A stretch of 33,016 bases of DNA from Candidatus Obscuribacterales bacterium (GCA_036703605.1 DATNRH010000010.1:1-33016), one strand, 5' to 3'. Counted from the first letter of the stretch, positions 7,869 through 17,068 are shown. The notes: a model not told the origin generated them from the sequence alone. Made by a program: numbers and translations.

Positions 7869-10694
7869 ATGCAATCGCCTGATCTCAAAAAACGCCTGTC
7901 TATGACTGTCCCGTTTGCCTATGCTTTCTGGAGCAGCCTGTGGATTTTGTTGTCCGATCGCGTTCTACTTGGACTGGGGGCAACGCCGGAGCTATTAGTG
8001 CGGGTGAGTATCCTCAAGGGATGGCTATTTACCCTGGTGACCAGCGTGCTGCTCTACCTCTTGATTCGCCGGGGAGAGCGATCGCTGCGGGATAGCTATG
8101 CCTTGCTCAGCAGCATCATTGAGGGAACCACAGACGCCATCTTTGTCAAAGACCTCCAAGGCCGTTACGGGTTGATCAACACAAGCGGTGCCCAGCGTTT
8201 GGGGAAATCGGCTGCGGAGATTATCGGCACCGATGACCGAGATTATGTGTCTGCAGAAGATGTTATTCAACTGCAGGCTACGGATCGGGCGGTACTCAGT
8301 GCCAAAATGCCGCAGCAGCTTGAAGAATCGGTGACAATGCAAGGGCAGAGGCTGACCTATCTAACCACCAAGTATCCCCTTTTTAACGTTCAGGGTGGTG
8401 TGGAGGGGGTGATCGGCATTTCGCGGGATATCACCGAGCGGCAGCAGATGAAGCAAGAGCGGGAGGCGCTGCTACAGGAACTGCAAGGGAGGAATCGGGA
8501 GCTGGAAGCGCTCAACCTCGTCACAGCTAATGCCATCAGCACGTTGGATCTAGACGCTCTGCTGCATGTTCTTCTCGATCGCTTAGTGACGGTGATGGCG
8601 GCTGACCTGGGGCTGATTTTTCTCGTCCAGGATGACGATCTCGTCCTCGCGGCCCACATGGGCGATGCTAGAACCGACCAGTACAGTGACTTTTTGATTA
8701 ATCGGGAAATTGCTCGCATCATTCGAGCGACGGAGCAACTGCTGGATATTCAAGATTTGCGGCAGGATCCTCGCTTTAGTGCCTATCCTGGCAATCTGCC
8801 CCAAACCCGTCATGTGTTGGGGGTGCCCCTGAAGCGGCAAAACCAGTTTGTGGGCGTTCTGCAGGTGGAATGGCATCAATCCCATGCTTCCACGGAGCGG
8901 GAGATTCGTTTATTAGAAATCACGGCGGAACGCTGTGCGATGGCGTTGATCAATGCTCAGTTGTTTGAACATACTCAGCAGCTACAGCAGCGTCTCCAGC
9001 TTCAGTTTGACCGCAGTCCCATTGCTTGCATCATCTGCGATCGCCAGGGCCGAGTCGTGGACTGGAATCCCGCCGCGATCGCTACCTTTGGCTACACTAA
9101 GGCTGATATGGTGGGCAAGGCGCTGGATCGGGTGGATGCGGGGGCGGTGGATGGGGAGATAGTGGAGAGCGATCGCTCCCTAGCTACCCAGATCTTGCGC
9201 CTGGATGGTGAAACCTCTAGGCCAATGTTGCGGGAAGCCCAAACCCAAGACGGGCGCACCATTTTCTGCGAATGGCATCATACGCCGCTGCGGCAGGCAA
9301 ATGGTGAAGTGATTGGCTTCCTAGCCATGGTGCAGGATGTGACGGCACGGCTGCAAACTGAGGAACAACTGCGCCACTATGCCTTTTATGATTCCTTGAC
9401 TCAACTTCCTCAGCGGCGGTTGTTGCAGCAGCGCATTCAAGTGTTGCTGGATGAGAGTACGGCAACTCAGCCCAAGTCGTTTGCTATTTTTCACCTCGAT
9501 CTCGTGCGTTTTAAGGTGCTGAAATATAGCCTGGGGCATCAGTTGGCCGAGCAGTTGCTGATGGCGATCGCCACTCGATTGCAGACAAGTCTACCGCCCC
9601 AAGGACTTCTCTCTCGGGTGGGCACTGATGAATTCGCCATTCTCCATGAAGCGATCGCCTCGCTCCATGATGCTGTGCACTTTGCCGAGCAACTGCAGCG
9701 CGACTTTAGCCTGCCTTTTAGCCTCGGCACCCATACGGTTTTTGTGCAGATTACCCTAGGCTTTGTGCTCAGTTGCGATTGTGACGGTGATTCAGAAGCA
9801 CTGCTGCAGGCGGCCGATATTGCCATGCACCATGCCCGTATGAAAAGTATGGCCGGAGGCTATGCCGCGTTTGACCTAGGAATGCGCGCCCAGGCTCTCG
9901 ATCGCCTCCGGTTAGACAGCGAAATGCACCGCGCTCTCGATCGTCAAGACTTTCAGCTCTACTACCAGCCGATTATCCAGATGGAATCCGGGCAGTTGAT
10001 TGGCTTTGAAGCTCTCCTGCGCTGGCGACATCATCAAGAATGGATCTCGCCAACCGATTTTATTCCGTTGGCAGAAGAAACGGGGTTCATTGTGCCCCTG
10101 GGTATCTGGGTGCTGCGGCAGGCCTGCACCCAACTCCAAGCTTGGCACCGGCAATTTCCCGATCGCCCCCTCTTAGCCATCTCGGTGAATGTATCGGTGA
10201 CGCAGCTTGTGCAGCCCAATTTCCTAGCTACGGTGGATCAAGTGCTGGAGGAAACGGGGCTACCTGCCATCTGCCTGAAGCTGGAGGTGACGGAAACGGC
10301 GGTGATGGAAAATGCAGCCCAGGTGAGTACGGTGCTAGAGCAGTTGAAAGCGCGCCACATTCGTCTATGTATCGATGATTTTGGCACAGGCTACTCATCC
10401 CTGAGCTACTTGCGCACCTTCCCTTTCGATACCCTCAAAGTCGATCGCTCTTTTGTCATCAGCCTAGAACAGGATCCCAAAAGCCTAGAACTGATTCGCA
10501 TGATCCGCCTCCTGGCCCGCAGTCTTCATATGGACATGGTGGCAGAGGGCGTAGAAACTCAGGAACAGCTTCAGCAACTCCAGTCTCTTGGGTGTGAGGC
10601 CGCTCAAGGCTATTTGATCTCCCGTCCTATTCCTAGTTACCAAGCAGAACAAGCGATCGCCCTTGGAGAATGGCCTTGGCCTACACCCCTTTGA
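7869..10694 (+). CDS. Membrane sensor cyclic-di-GMP phosphodiesterase: PAS-GAF-PAS-GGDEF-EAL
   Basis: 941 residues. Order: two membrane helices (~13-36, 43-67), PAS (~75-190), coiled coil (~190-215), GAF (~220-365), PAS (~375-495), GGDEF (~500-665), EAL (~685-930). The GGDEF domain is degenerate: the signature reads RVGTDEF at 583-589 (second Gly is Thr), the usual LTGLPNRR reads LTQLPQRR, and the GH..GD stretch reads GHQLAEQ. The EAL domain keeps its active-site elements: EALLR at 714-718, SVNVS, KLEVTET, DDFGTGYSS at 836-844, LKVDRSF and AEGVET. So it most likely degrades c-di-GMP, with the GGDEF part acting as a regulatory or dimerising unit. PAS and GAF would sense redox, light via a chromophore, or small ligands; the GAF lacks an obvious Cys bilin site. 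AAGGG sits 5-9 bases before the ATG. Confidence 0.92.
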   Translation: MQSPDLKKRLSMTVPFAYAFWSSLWILLSDRVLLGLGATPELLVRVSILKGWLFTLVTSVLLYLLIRRGERSLRDSYALLSSIIEGTTDAIFVKDLQGRYGLINTSGAQRLGKSAAEIIGTDDRDYVSAEDVIQLQATDRAVLSAKMPQQLEESVTMQGQRLTYLTTKYPLFNVQGGVEGVIGISRDITERQQMKQEREALLQELQGRNRELEALNLVTANAISTLDLDALLHVLLDRLVTVMAADLGLIFLVQDDDLVLAAHMGDARTDQYSDFLINREIARIIRATEQLLDIQDLRQDPRFSAYPGNLPQTRHVLGVPLKRQNQFVGVLQVEWHQSHASTEREIRLLEITAERCAMALINAQLFEHTQQLQQRLQLQFDRSPIACIICDRQGRVVDWNPAAIATFGYTKADMVGKALDRVDAGAVDGEIVESDRSLATQILRLDGETSRPMLREAQTQDGRTIFCEWHHTPLRQANGEVIGFLAMVQDVTARLQTEEQLRHYAFYDSLTQLPQRRLLQQRIQVLLDESTATQPKSFAIFHLDLVRFKVLKYSLGHQLAEQLLMAIATRLQTSLPPQGLLSRVGTDEFAILHEAIASLHDAVHFAEQLQRDFSLPFSLGTHTVFVQITLGFVLSCDCDGDSEALLQAADIAMHHARMKSMAGGYAAFDLGMRAQALDRLRLDSEMHRALDRQDFQLYYQPIIQMESGQLIGFEALLRWRHHQEWISPTDFIPLAEETGFIVPLGIWVLRQACTQLQAWHRQFPDRPLLAISVNVSVTQLVQPNFLATVDQVLEETGLPAICLKLEVTETAVMENAAQVSTVLEQLKARHIRLCIDDFGTGYSSLSYLRTFPFDTLKVDRSFVISLEQDPKSLELIRMIRLLARSLHMDMVAEGVETQEQLQQLQSLGCEAAQGYLISRPIPSYQAEQAIALGEWPWPTPL

Positions 10695-10704
10695 CAGAGC
10701 GAAG

Positions 10705-10758
10705 CAGATCTCCGACTTCTTTAAGAAGTCGGAGATCTGGAAGAAGTCGGAGATCTGG
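10705..10758. repeat. Near-perfect palindrome plus 18-bp tandem copy of one arm
   Basis: CAGATCTCCGACTTCTT (10705-10721) and AAGAAGTCGGAGATCTG (10723-10739) are exact inverted copies around one base. The 18 bases 10723-10740 are repeated exactly at 10741-10758. It lies between the convergent EAL-protein and chlB genes and lacks a T run, so it may be a REP-like repeat that also stops transcription from both sides. Confidence 0.8.
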
Positions 10759-10769
10759 GGAGTTAGTTC

Positions 10770-12296
10770 CTAAGCACCGATCGCTTCCTTGGCAGCATAG
10801 AGGACCTCAGCGGTAATTTCGGAGATATTGCGATCGCGGGCAAATTTCTCCGTATTGCGTTTTACCTTACCGCGCACAAAGCCAGGGATACGGTTGAGTT
10901 CTGTCAAGCCATCCTTGCTCCAGCCCAGATCGGTATCGGCGGTCATGCCCTTGGTGATCACGTCCTTGGTGTCGTGGCCGCCGAAAATTTCCAGCAGGTG
11001 ATCTTCCATGCCCAAGGTGAAGGAATTGTAGACTAAGTCGGCGATTTGGTTGGTGCCTTCATAACCCACGAAGGGCTTATAGCCAATGGGGAAGTTTTGG
11101 ATGTGGATCGGTGCAGCAATGACACCGCAGGGAATATTCAAGCGCTTGCCCACATGCCGTTCCATTTGGGTGCCGAAGATGGCGGAGGGTTCAATGCGGG
11201 CGATCGCATCCCCGATGGCGGCATGGTCATCGCTCACCAAGACCTCATCGCAGTAGTCGCTCACCTGCTCCCGGAACCAGTCTTCATCATATTTACAGTA
11301 GGTTCCTGCCATCACCACATGGATGCCCATTTCCCGCGCCAAAATCTTAGTCATCGCCGCCGCGTGGGTATTATCGCCAAATACCACGGCCTTCTTACCC
11401 GTCAGGTTTTGGCAATCGATGGAGCGGGAAAACCAAGCGGCTTGAGAAACGTTCAGGGTTTGGTGGTTAATAAAATCTTCGTAGTCAACGGCAGCACCTT
11501 GGTCGTTTAAGATGCGCTGGATGGCGCGAATGCAGCGAGCTGTTTCCACCACGCCCATGGGCACAATATCGACCACCGGCATGGCAAACTCTTGCTTCAG
11601 GTAGTCGGCCGTCATGGTGCCCAGTTCGCGATAGGGCACGAGGTTAAACCAAGCGCGAGACAGATTTTTGAGCTGATGCACCGATGCACCATCGGGAATC
11701 ACCGCGTTGACTTCAATGCCTAGATCCGCCATCAGCCGTTTCAGTTCGGTGCAGTCGTGCTGATTATGGAAGCCGAGGGTGGAGGTGCCAATGATATTGA
11801 CAGAGGGATTGGCGGTTTTATCCGTGGGCAGTTCGTCGCGCTTACGGGCCTTTTCGGTGTAAAACTGCACGATTTGCTGAAGGGTGCGATCGCCTGCCTG
11901 CAGTTCGTTGACGCGATAGTGGTTGACATCCGCCAACATGACATCACCCTTGGACTCCATCTGGGCCCGATCCACAAAGTTTTGCAGATCTTCTTGCAGG
12001 ATGCTGGAGGTGCAGGTGGGGGTCAGCACGATCAGGTCAGGATGTTCTTCCTGATCCTTGCGGGTGATATTGTCTACCACTTTTTCCTGAGACCCTCGGG
12101 CCAACACATGGCGATCGACCACGCTGGTGGTCACGGGGGTGAAGTTGCGCTCCCGTTCTAGCATGGATCGCATGACGTTGAAATAGTCATCGCCGATGGG
12201 GGCGTGCATGATGGCATGGACGTTCTTGAAGGACGTCGCAACCCGCAGGGTGCCAATGTGGGCGGGCCCAGCATACATCCAGTAAGCCAATTTCAT
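10770..12296 (-). CDS. chlB: Light-independent protochlorophyllide reductase subunit B
   Basis: 508 residues, the normal ChlB length. ChlB with ChlN forms the NifDK-like NB component that reduces protochlorophyllide to chlorophyllide in the dark, using electrons from ChlL. The N-terminus [20 protein letters not shown] is diagnostic, and Asp36 (HAPIGDD), the unusual fourth ligand of the NB [4Fe-4S] cluster in the family, is present. The C-terminus keeps the short PCP-reductase-like tail ([20 protein letters not shown]). A GGAG-type ribosome site lies a few bases before the ATG at 12296. chlL and chlN are not in this window, consistent with the frequent separation of chlB in cyanobacteria. An EAL gene converges on it. 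The protein looks intact. Confidence 0.97.
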   Translation of the reverse strand: MKLAYWMYAGPAHIGTLRVATSFKNVHAIMHAPIGDDYFNVMRSMLERERNFTPVTTSVVDRHVLARGSQEKVVDNITRKDQEEHPDLIVLTPTCTSSILQEDLQNFVDRAQMESKGDVMLADVNHYRVNELQAGDRTLQQIVQFYTEKARKRDELPTDKTANPSVNIIGTSTLGFHNQHDCTELKRLMADLGIEVNAVIPDGASVHQLKNLSRAWFNLVPYRELGTMTADYLKQEFAMPVVDIVPMGVVETARCIRAIQRILNDQGAAVDYEDFINHQTLNVSQAAWFSRSIDCQNLTGKKAVVFGDNTHAAAMTKILAREMGIHVVMAGTYCKYDEDWFREQVSDYCDEVLVSDDHAAIGDAIARIEPSAIFGTQMERHVGKRLNIPCGVIAAPIHIQNFPIGYKPFVGYEGTNQIADLVYNSFTLGMEDHLLEIFGGHDTKDVITKGMTADTDLGWSKDGLTELNRIPGFVRGKVKRNTEKFARDRNISEITAEVLYAAKEAIGA

Positions 12297-12560
12297 ATCG
12301 CGAGATCTCCTATGGGGTCATCAACGCAACCATCGAGGCTAACGAGGTTGATGCGTTGAATCCTGCTCTAGATTGTCTCAGAGAGATCCGAGATAGGTGT
12401 TGATTTAGTAATGTATCGTTGGATGACGCAAAACTTAGTAACAGATCGCTCGCCCCGATTGCTGCCCGTCTTGATCATTCCTGTTGCTCCAATCCGCTGC
12501 TGCGGACGATGGCGCAATCGTCAGCGCGGGCTTCTCCTCCTAATCAGTGGTGCGCTACCA

Positions 12561-13022
12561 TCAGCTACGCTTAGCTGTTTGTAGATACCTGTCGATGAAG
12601 GCTTGCCAGGTGGCATTGGGTTGCCAGATGCGCCGTAAGTCGGCCTGGGCGATCGCTTCATCGGTGCCTTGGCGTAGCCGGCGATAGAGGTACATGAAGG
12701 CTGACACGCGCATATTGGCGGCGCAGTGGACGAAGATTCGCTGGTCTTGGTACTGGTCGAGGGCGGCAAAAAAGCGATCGCAGTCTTCTGGGGTAGGCTG
12801 TTCCCATGTCACGGGAATGGCGATATACTCCATGCCCAATTGGTGTACCAACCCCGCCTCATCGGGCAGGGCTCCGTCAGAGGTGGGCAACGCTAGATTG
12901 ATCACCACGTGATAGCCGGCTTGCTGAATGGCCGTCAACTGCTCAGCCGTGGGCTGGCCAGCGGTGGCGATCGCCTCTGAAATCGCTAGAAATTGATAAA
13001 TTTGCTGCAAAGTCTGGGGCAC
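12561..13022 (-). CDS. Phosphatase-fold (DUF442/PTP-like) protein with CX4R signature
   Basis: The frame is open to an ATG at 13058, but a GTG at 13022 is preceded by AAGGA with a 7-base spacer and the protein similarity starts there (VPQTLQQIYQFLAISEAIAT), so I prefer GTG, giving 153 residues. The fold follows the beta-lactamase-hydrolase-like/DUF442 phosphatases: AGQPTAEQLTAIQQAGYHVV, VINLALP, then the loop IFVHCAANMRVSAFMYLYRR. The P-loop reads C-A-A-N-M-R, that is CX4R instead of the CX5R of active cysteine phosphatases, so activity is doubtful or altered. The HIP1-rich 3' part overlaps no other gene. It lies 264 bases upstream of chlB on the same strand; a link to chlorophyll synthesis is not supported. 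Confidence 0.82.
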   Translation of the reverse strand: MPQTLQQIYQFLAISEAIATAGQPTAEQLTAIQQAGYHVVINLALPTSDGALPDEAGLVHQLGMEYIAIPVTWEQPTPEDCDRFFAALDQYQDQRIFVHCAANMRVSAFMYLYRRLRQGTDEAIAQADLRRIWQPNATWQAFIDRYLQTAKRS

Positions 13023-13174
13023 AACGTTGTCCTTAAAACAGGTAGGGTGGTAGCTCAACCTACCCCTCTCTGATTCGCCTGTGGCTACAGATGCTCTGAC
13101 GTATTGGGTAGCGATCGCCCAATGAGGGCAAACTAATCTGCCGCCTAAGGTTGTATCGTGCAGATCCTGGACGA

Positions 13175-13192
13175 TGTCCTAGCTGTAGGACA
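13175..13192. terminator. Short hairpin downstream of the HU gene
   Basis: TGTCCTA (13175-13181) and TAGGACA (13186-13192) form a 7-bp stem with a GCTG loop, about 80 bases downstream of the HU stop. No T run; could end HU transcription or be incidental. Confidence 0.35.
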
Positions 13193-13271
13193 GCTTGAGC
13201 AGCTAGGGAGAAGGCGTCAAGTAAGCGATCGCTCCTCCCCAGCTGGGACGTAGACCTTAGCGATCGCGCTC

Positions 13272-13550
13272 TTACTTGGGCGCTACTTTTTCCTTGAACA
13301 GCTTGCCTGCAGAGAAAGCCGGAACGGTGGTTGCCGGAATCTCCATAGCTTCACCCGTCTTAGGATTCCGACCTTCCCGAGCTTTGCGTTCGCGTGGTTC
13401 AAATGAGCCAAAGCCCACGAGGGTCACTTTTTGTCCAGCAGAGACGGCATCCATGATTGATTCAATGGCTGCGGTTAGCACTGCATCAGCTTGTTTCTTG
13501 GTCACATTCGCCTTTTCAGCGACTGCGTCTACTAGTTCACCTTTGTTCAT
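13272..13550 (-). CDS. hup: DNA-binding protein HU
   Basis: 92 residues, the normal HU length. It is a small histone-like protein that bends and compacts DNA as a dimer. The N-terminal helical part (MNKGELVDAVAEKANVTKKQ) is followed by the GFGSFEPRERKAREGRNPKT β-arm motif with the RNPKTGE tip and the C-terminal FSAGKLFKEKV helix. AAGGAG at 13558-13563 with a 7-base spacer confirms the ATG at 13550. It is a single gene with its promoter in the region up to the glutathione peroxidase gene, which is divergent. Confidence 0.96.
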   Translation of the reverse strand: MNKGELVDAVAEKANVTKKQADAVLTAAIESIMDAVSAGQKVTLVGFGSFEPRERKAREGRNPKTGEAMEIPATTVPAFSAGKLFKEKVAPK

Positions 13551-14038
13551 ATGAAATCTCCTTAGATCTATCTCAACACGTGTTCAAAGCCGTGATTGGG
13601 TATTCCGAGTCGTTGGTTGACAACGGAGTTTCAGTCTCGCTGGTAAAAACGGCTGAAACTCCCACAGACTCGAAATTTTACTGACCTATTCTAAGGGTTA
13701 GTTCAAAGTTATGGAACGGCAAAACCTTTAATTTATGTAGATCAGGGGGTTTTTTCGCCATTTTGGGGTCAATTAGCCGCCAATCTGCGCCAAAGACAGG
13801 ACATTTGTTCCAGTTTTGTTGCAGAGTGTTAAGGAATGGGCAGATATTCTAGGGCAGATCTCTCGCAATACCAGACGGTTGACTCGTCCAACTGACTCGG
13901 AAAATGGGAAGATTTGCATGGGATATCTCGATGGTCGATCGCTTCCTCGGTTGTCAAGGAAGGATCGGGGTGACGATGATCGAGGTTGTTTCCATGAGGT
14001 GTTAGTTCATCATCGGTAGGGAAAACGAGGCGATCGCC
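13551..14038. other. Intergenic region between divergent hup and glutathione peroxidase genes
   Basis: 488 bases that should hold the promoters of hup and the peroxidase gene. It is AT-rich around 13690-13760 (CAGGGGGTTTTTTCGCC at ~13743). A 67-codon open frame at 13816-14019 has no recognisable features and I do not call it. No RNA gene was recognised. Confidence 0.45.
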
Positions 14039-14521
14039 ATGGCTCAGACAATCAGCGATATCACGGTTACAACAATGGACGGGCAGGACAAATCCCTCGG
14101 TGAATACCAGGGGCAGGTGCTGTTAATTGTCAACGTAGCGTCCTACTGTGGCTACACATCCCAGTATGGCGGCTTGGAAAAGCTCCACCAAACCTATGGC
14201 CCGCAAGGGCTACGGGTCTTGGGTTTCCCCTGTAATGACTATGGCGCTCAGGAGCCGGGCAGCAATGAACAAATTAAAACCTTTTGCAGCACCAGCTACG
14301 GCGTCAGCTTTGAACTATTTGATAAGGTTCACGCCAAGGGCCCACAGCAGCATCCCCTCTATACTCGGCTGACTCAGGTGGAACCCGTGGGCGAGGTGGG
14401 CTGGAACTTTGAGAAATTTTTGGTGAACAAGCAGGGTGAGGTGGTTGGCCGCTACCGCAGCAGCGTCACCCCCGATAACCCGCAACTGGTGCGAGCCATT
14501 GAACAGGAACTGGCAGCCTAG
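14039..14521 (+). CDS. Glutathione peroxidase-family (thioredoxin-dependent type) peroxidase
   Basis: 160 residues, normal for bacterial GPx. It reduces hydrogen peroxide or lipid hydroperoxides. The peroxidatic residue is Cys37 in NVASYCGYTSQY (Cys in place of selenocysteine), Gln71 lies in GFPCNDYGAQEPGS, and Trp/Asn are in GWNFEKFL. A further Cys at 83 (IKTFCS) fits the resolving Cys of thioredoxin-using GPx enzymes, so thioredoxin is a more likely reductant than glutathione (family inference). The motif GFPCNQF reads GFPCNDY here. GAGG lies about 9 bases before the ATG, partly overlapping a HIP1 site. No neighbour suggests an operon; a strong hairpin follows at 14684-14722. Confidence 0.93.
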   Translation: MAQTISDITVTTMDGQDKSLGEYQGQVLLIVNVASYCGYTSQYGGLEKLHQTYGPQGLRVLGFPCNDYGAQEPGSNEQIKTFCSTSYGVSFELFDKVHAKGPQQHPLYTRLTQVEPVGEVGWNFEKFLVNKQGEVVGRYRSSVTPDNPQLVRAIEQELAA

Positions 14522-14581
14522 GAGCCCCAGCCTGGGTCAATTCCTGTGCCATTTCACTGGTGGACGGACAACCCTCGAAGA

Positions 14582-14625
14582 CCCTCACCCCAAACCCCTC
14601 TACCGACCTGGGAGAGGGGCTTTGA
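14582..14625 (+). repeat. Dispersed palindromic repeat, copy 1
   Basis: Begins CCCTCACCCCAAACCCCTC and ends GGGAGAGGGGCTTTGA, with inverted CCCCTCT / AGAGGGG arms. Related copies lie at 15501-15563 and 27241-27280. Confidence 0.75.
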
Positions 14626-14683
14626 AGGCACCCGAACCTTTCTTGTTCTCCCCAATCAGGCCATTCCGTCCTGTAACTATCGT

Positions 14684-14722
14684 GGGTGGTGATCGCTTGT
14701 TGTTGAGAAGCGATCACCACCC
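14684..14722. terminator. Perfect 15-bp hairpin, possible terminator of the peroxidase gene
   Basis: GGGTGGTGATCGCTT (14684-14698) is the exact inverse of AAGCGATCACCACCC (14708-14722) with a 9-base loop. No T run follows on the + strand. Confidence 0.5.
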
Positions 14723-14825
14723 GAGTTCCATTACAACCCATGACGACTCTCTGACCCTAACTGGTCTGCTCTCTAGCCCCGGCTTACTATAGGAACGATG
14801 GGGGAGAGTTGTTTCAGCGAGCTGA

Positions 14826-15443
14826 ATGACTATGCTGCTTGTGTATTGGATATGCTGCCTTGTGGGCGGCCTGTTTGTGGTTCTGGCTACCGTGGGCGGT
14901 CTGGATGGCGCAGATTTTGACTCGGAATTTGAGGTGGATGTAGGGGGTGAGCGTCGAGAGGAGGAGGAGCGATCGCCCCTGCGTCAGCGTCGTGGCCTGT
15001 GGCTACCTATCTTTAGCCTACGTTTTTGGACCTTCGGCACCTGCTTCTTTGGGCTGTCGGGGATTCTGCTCTCTGCGACGGAGATGGCTGGGGCGACGGT
15101 GGTGCTCACCTCTGTCGGGATGGGGTTGATCTGTGGCAGTATAGTGGCGATCGCCCTGCGACAACTGGGTCGCCGCCGCATTGATAGTTTAGTACGTTCT
15201 ACCGACTATGTCGGTCTTTCAGGAACGGTGGAAATTCCCTTTGATGCTAATAGTCGAGGAAAGATTCAGCTTCAGATTCGAGGAACGACGTTAGGCGTTA
15301 TGGCGCTGACGGATGATCCCAACGGATTTCAGGTGGGCGATACGGTGTTCATTGTCAGTATGAGCAAGAATCGCGTTTGGGTGGTCTCTCAACAGGATGC
15401 GATCGGGCAACTGCCGGATAGTGCACCACCCGATCGCCCCTAG
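14826..15443 (+). CDS. NfeD-like membrane protein (flotillin-associated)
   Basis: 205 residues. Membrane segments at the N-terminus (LLVYWICCLVGGLFVVLATV) and in the middle (FWTFGTCFFGLSGILLSA; TSVGMGLICGSIVAIAL). An acidic/basic cytoplasmic loop separates them (residues ~27-58). The last ~80 residues (LVRSTDYVGLSGTVEIPFD, then GDTVFIVSMSKNRVWVV) are β-rich, matching the OB-fold NfeD C-terminal domain. NfeD/YuaF-type proteins are usually encoded next to flotillins and act with them in membrane microdomains; that is exactly the neighbourhood here, with two SPFH genes 200 bases downstream on the same strand. Two in-frame ATGs (14826, 14832) are close; no strong ribosome site. Assignment rests on architecture plus context. 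Confidence 0.8.
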   Translation: MTMLLVYWICCLVGGLFVVLATVGGLDGADFDSEFEVDVGGERREEEERSPLRQRRGLWLPIFSLRFWTFGTCFFGLSGILLSATEMAGATVVLTSVGMGLICGSIVAIALRQLGRRRIDSLVRSTDYVGLSGTVEIPFDANSRGKIQLQIRGTTLGVMALTDDPNGFQVGDTVFIVSMSKNRVWVVSQQDAIGQLPDSAPPDRP

Positions 15444-15500
15444 GTGTGAGGTGCAAGCTAGCTATAGGCGCTATTCCTGGCTGACTAACGAAACTGAAGC

Positions 15501-15563
15501 CCCTCCCCCGCCCCCTCTCCTCTCTAGTTTCCTCTCCCCATGGAGAGGGCTAGGGTGAGGGTT
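15501..15563 (-). repeat. Dispersed palindromic repeat, copy 2
   Basis: On the minus strand it starts ACCCTCACCCTAGCCCTCTC and continues through an inverted GGGGAGAGG arm. It fills much of the 206-base gap between the NfeD-like gene and the first flotillin gene, inside the likely operon. Confidence 0.65.
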
Positions 15564-15649
15564 TTCGAGAATCTAGCTCGCCATCCAATCAAGGTCTACT
15601 CTGGTACCTTTCGGAATCTGTAGCGGTTTTTCAAGCCCCTTCATCCTCA

Positions 15650-17068
15650 ATGGTGGTTATGACTAATTTTCAGCTTTATTCCATGACGGGCTTCCCGCCA
15701 GTCCAAGCTAACTATGTGGCCCAGGTTCCCGGTAGCGCTCCGGCCCCTGCGCGCCGCAATGATGATCAGCTGAGTACCGCGTTGCCCATCGCCTTTTCAC
15801 TGTTTTTTGTGGTGTTGGTGATTTGGTTTCTCAACAACTTTTTGAAAATTTGCAATCCCAATGAAATCCTCATTCTGTCTGGGCGAAAACACCGCACAGA
15901 GGAAGGACAAGACCAGGGCTACCGGGTGATTTTTGGTGGGCGGGTGATTGCTATCCCCATTCTGGAAACGGTGAAGCGCATGGATATGACCACCATTCCG
16001 GTGGTGGTGGAAGTGCGCAATGCCTATTCTAAAGGGGGAACGCCACTGCATATTCAAGCGATCGCCAATGTGAAAATCTCCAGCAACCGTCAGCTTGTAG
16101 GCAATGCGATCGAACGATTCCTCGATCGCGATCGCTCCGAGATCACCCGCGTGGCTCGCGAAACCCTAGAGGGAAATTTGCGGGGAGTGGTGGCGCTGCT
16201 CACGCCGGAGCAAATCAACGAAGACCGGTTGGAATTTGCCGAGCGCATGACCAGTGATGTGGCGAAAGACCTCTCTAAGCTGGGCTTGCACATTGACACC
16301 TTGAAAATCCAAAGCGTGGCGGATGATGTGGACTACCTCAGTTCCATTGGGCGGCGGCGCATTGCTCAGATTGTGCGCGATGCGGAGATGGCAGAGTCGG
16401 ATGCTGTGGCCGAAGCCGAAAGCATTGAAGCTGGCTGTGAACAGCAGGCCGAGGTGGCGGAACGGCAGGCCATGGCGATCATCCAATCCAAGCAAAATGA
16501 GCTGCGCACTATCAAGGCGGAGCTAGAGCAACAGGCGAAGTCGGAGGAAGAACGGACGGAGGCGGCAGGACGGGAAGCCCGGGCCCGGGCTGAACAACTG
16601 CTGCAAACCGTGCGGGCGGAGTTAGAACGTCTGCGCCTAGAAGCCGATGAAGTATTGCCTGCTGAGGCCGATCGCCAAGCTAAGGAGCTAACGGCCCGAG
16701 GTGATGCAGCTCCCTTGGCAGAAAATGCAAAAGCCTCTGCCCAAGTCAACAATCTGCTCAATCAGGTGTGGATGGATACGGGGGCTAATGCTTCTGAGGT
16801 GTTCTTGATTCAGCAAATTGAGATGGTGTTGAAGGAAGCGGCCCAAATTCCCCAGCGGGTGGAACTGCACAACATCAACGTGATTGACAATGGCGACGGG
16901 AAAGCGATCGCCAGCTTGGTGAACGCCTATCCAGAAATGGTGCGTCAGTTCCTAGAACGGGTGGATCAAACCCTAGGCTTAAATGTCACCAGCACCCTCA
17001 ACCGTCAGCGCCCCCAAGCGCAGCTTGCTAACCCCTCGACCCCCTCGATACAGGAGTCCTCCCAATGA
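15650..17068 (+). CDS. Flotillin-like SPFH protein 1
   Basis: 472 residues; start at 15650 or the in-frame ATG at 15659 (no clear ribosome site). A hydrophobic helix at ~42-66 (LPIAFSLFFVVLVIWFLNN) anchors it. The SPFH/Band-7 domain spans ~67-235, with the flotillin hallmarks CNPNEILILSG, VRNAYSKGGTPLHIQAIANV, ETLEGNLRGVVALLTPEQIN and LHIDTLKIQSVADDV. Residues ~245-365 form a long Ala/Glu-rich coiled coil (flotillin domain), and ~385-450 the C-terminal oligomerisation region. It should form large membrane scaffolds. Its stop overlaps the start of the next flotillin gene by 4 bases (ATGA), so the two are translationally coupled. Confidence 0.93.
   Translation: MVVMTNFQLYSMTGFPPVQANYVAQVPGSAPAPARRNDDQLSTALPIAFSLFFVVLVIWFLNNFLKICNPNEILILSGRKHRTEEGQDQGYRVIFGGRVIAIPILETVKRMDMTTIPVVVEVRNAYSKGGTPLHIQAIANVKISSNRQLVGNAIERFLDRDRSEITRVARETLEGNLRGVVALLTPEQINEDRLEFAERMTSDVAKDLSKLGLHIDTLKIQSVADDVDYLSSIGRRRIAQIVRDAEMAESDAVAEAESIEAGCEQQAEVAERQAMAIIQSKQNELRTIKAELEQQAKSEEERTEAAGREARARAEQLLQTVRAELERLRLEADEVLPAEADRQAKELTARGDAAPLAENAKASAQVNNLLNQVWMDTGANASEVFLIQQIEMVLKEAAQIPQRVELHNINVIDNGDGKAIASLVNAYPEMVRQFLERVDQTLGLNVTSTLNRQRPQAQLANPSTPSIQESSQ

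Larger units (their letters stand above)
14522..14825. other. Intergenic region with a dispersed repeat and a hairpin
   Basis: About 300 bases between the peroxidase gene and the NfeD-like gene. It contains a dispersed palindromic repeat copy (14582-14625) and a perfect 15-bp hairpin (14684-14722), each annotated separately. No further gene is visible. Confidence 0.55.

Noticed and set aside
10046-10378. Frames overlapping the EAL coding region
   Set aside because: They are shadows of a well-supported gene with all EAL motifs in frame.
13816-14019. 67-codon frame before the peroxidase gene
   Set aside because: No ribosome site and no domain; lies in the promoter region.
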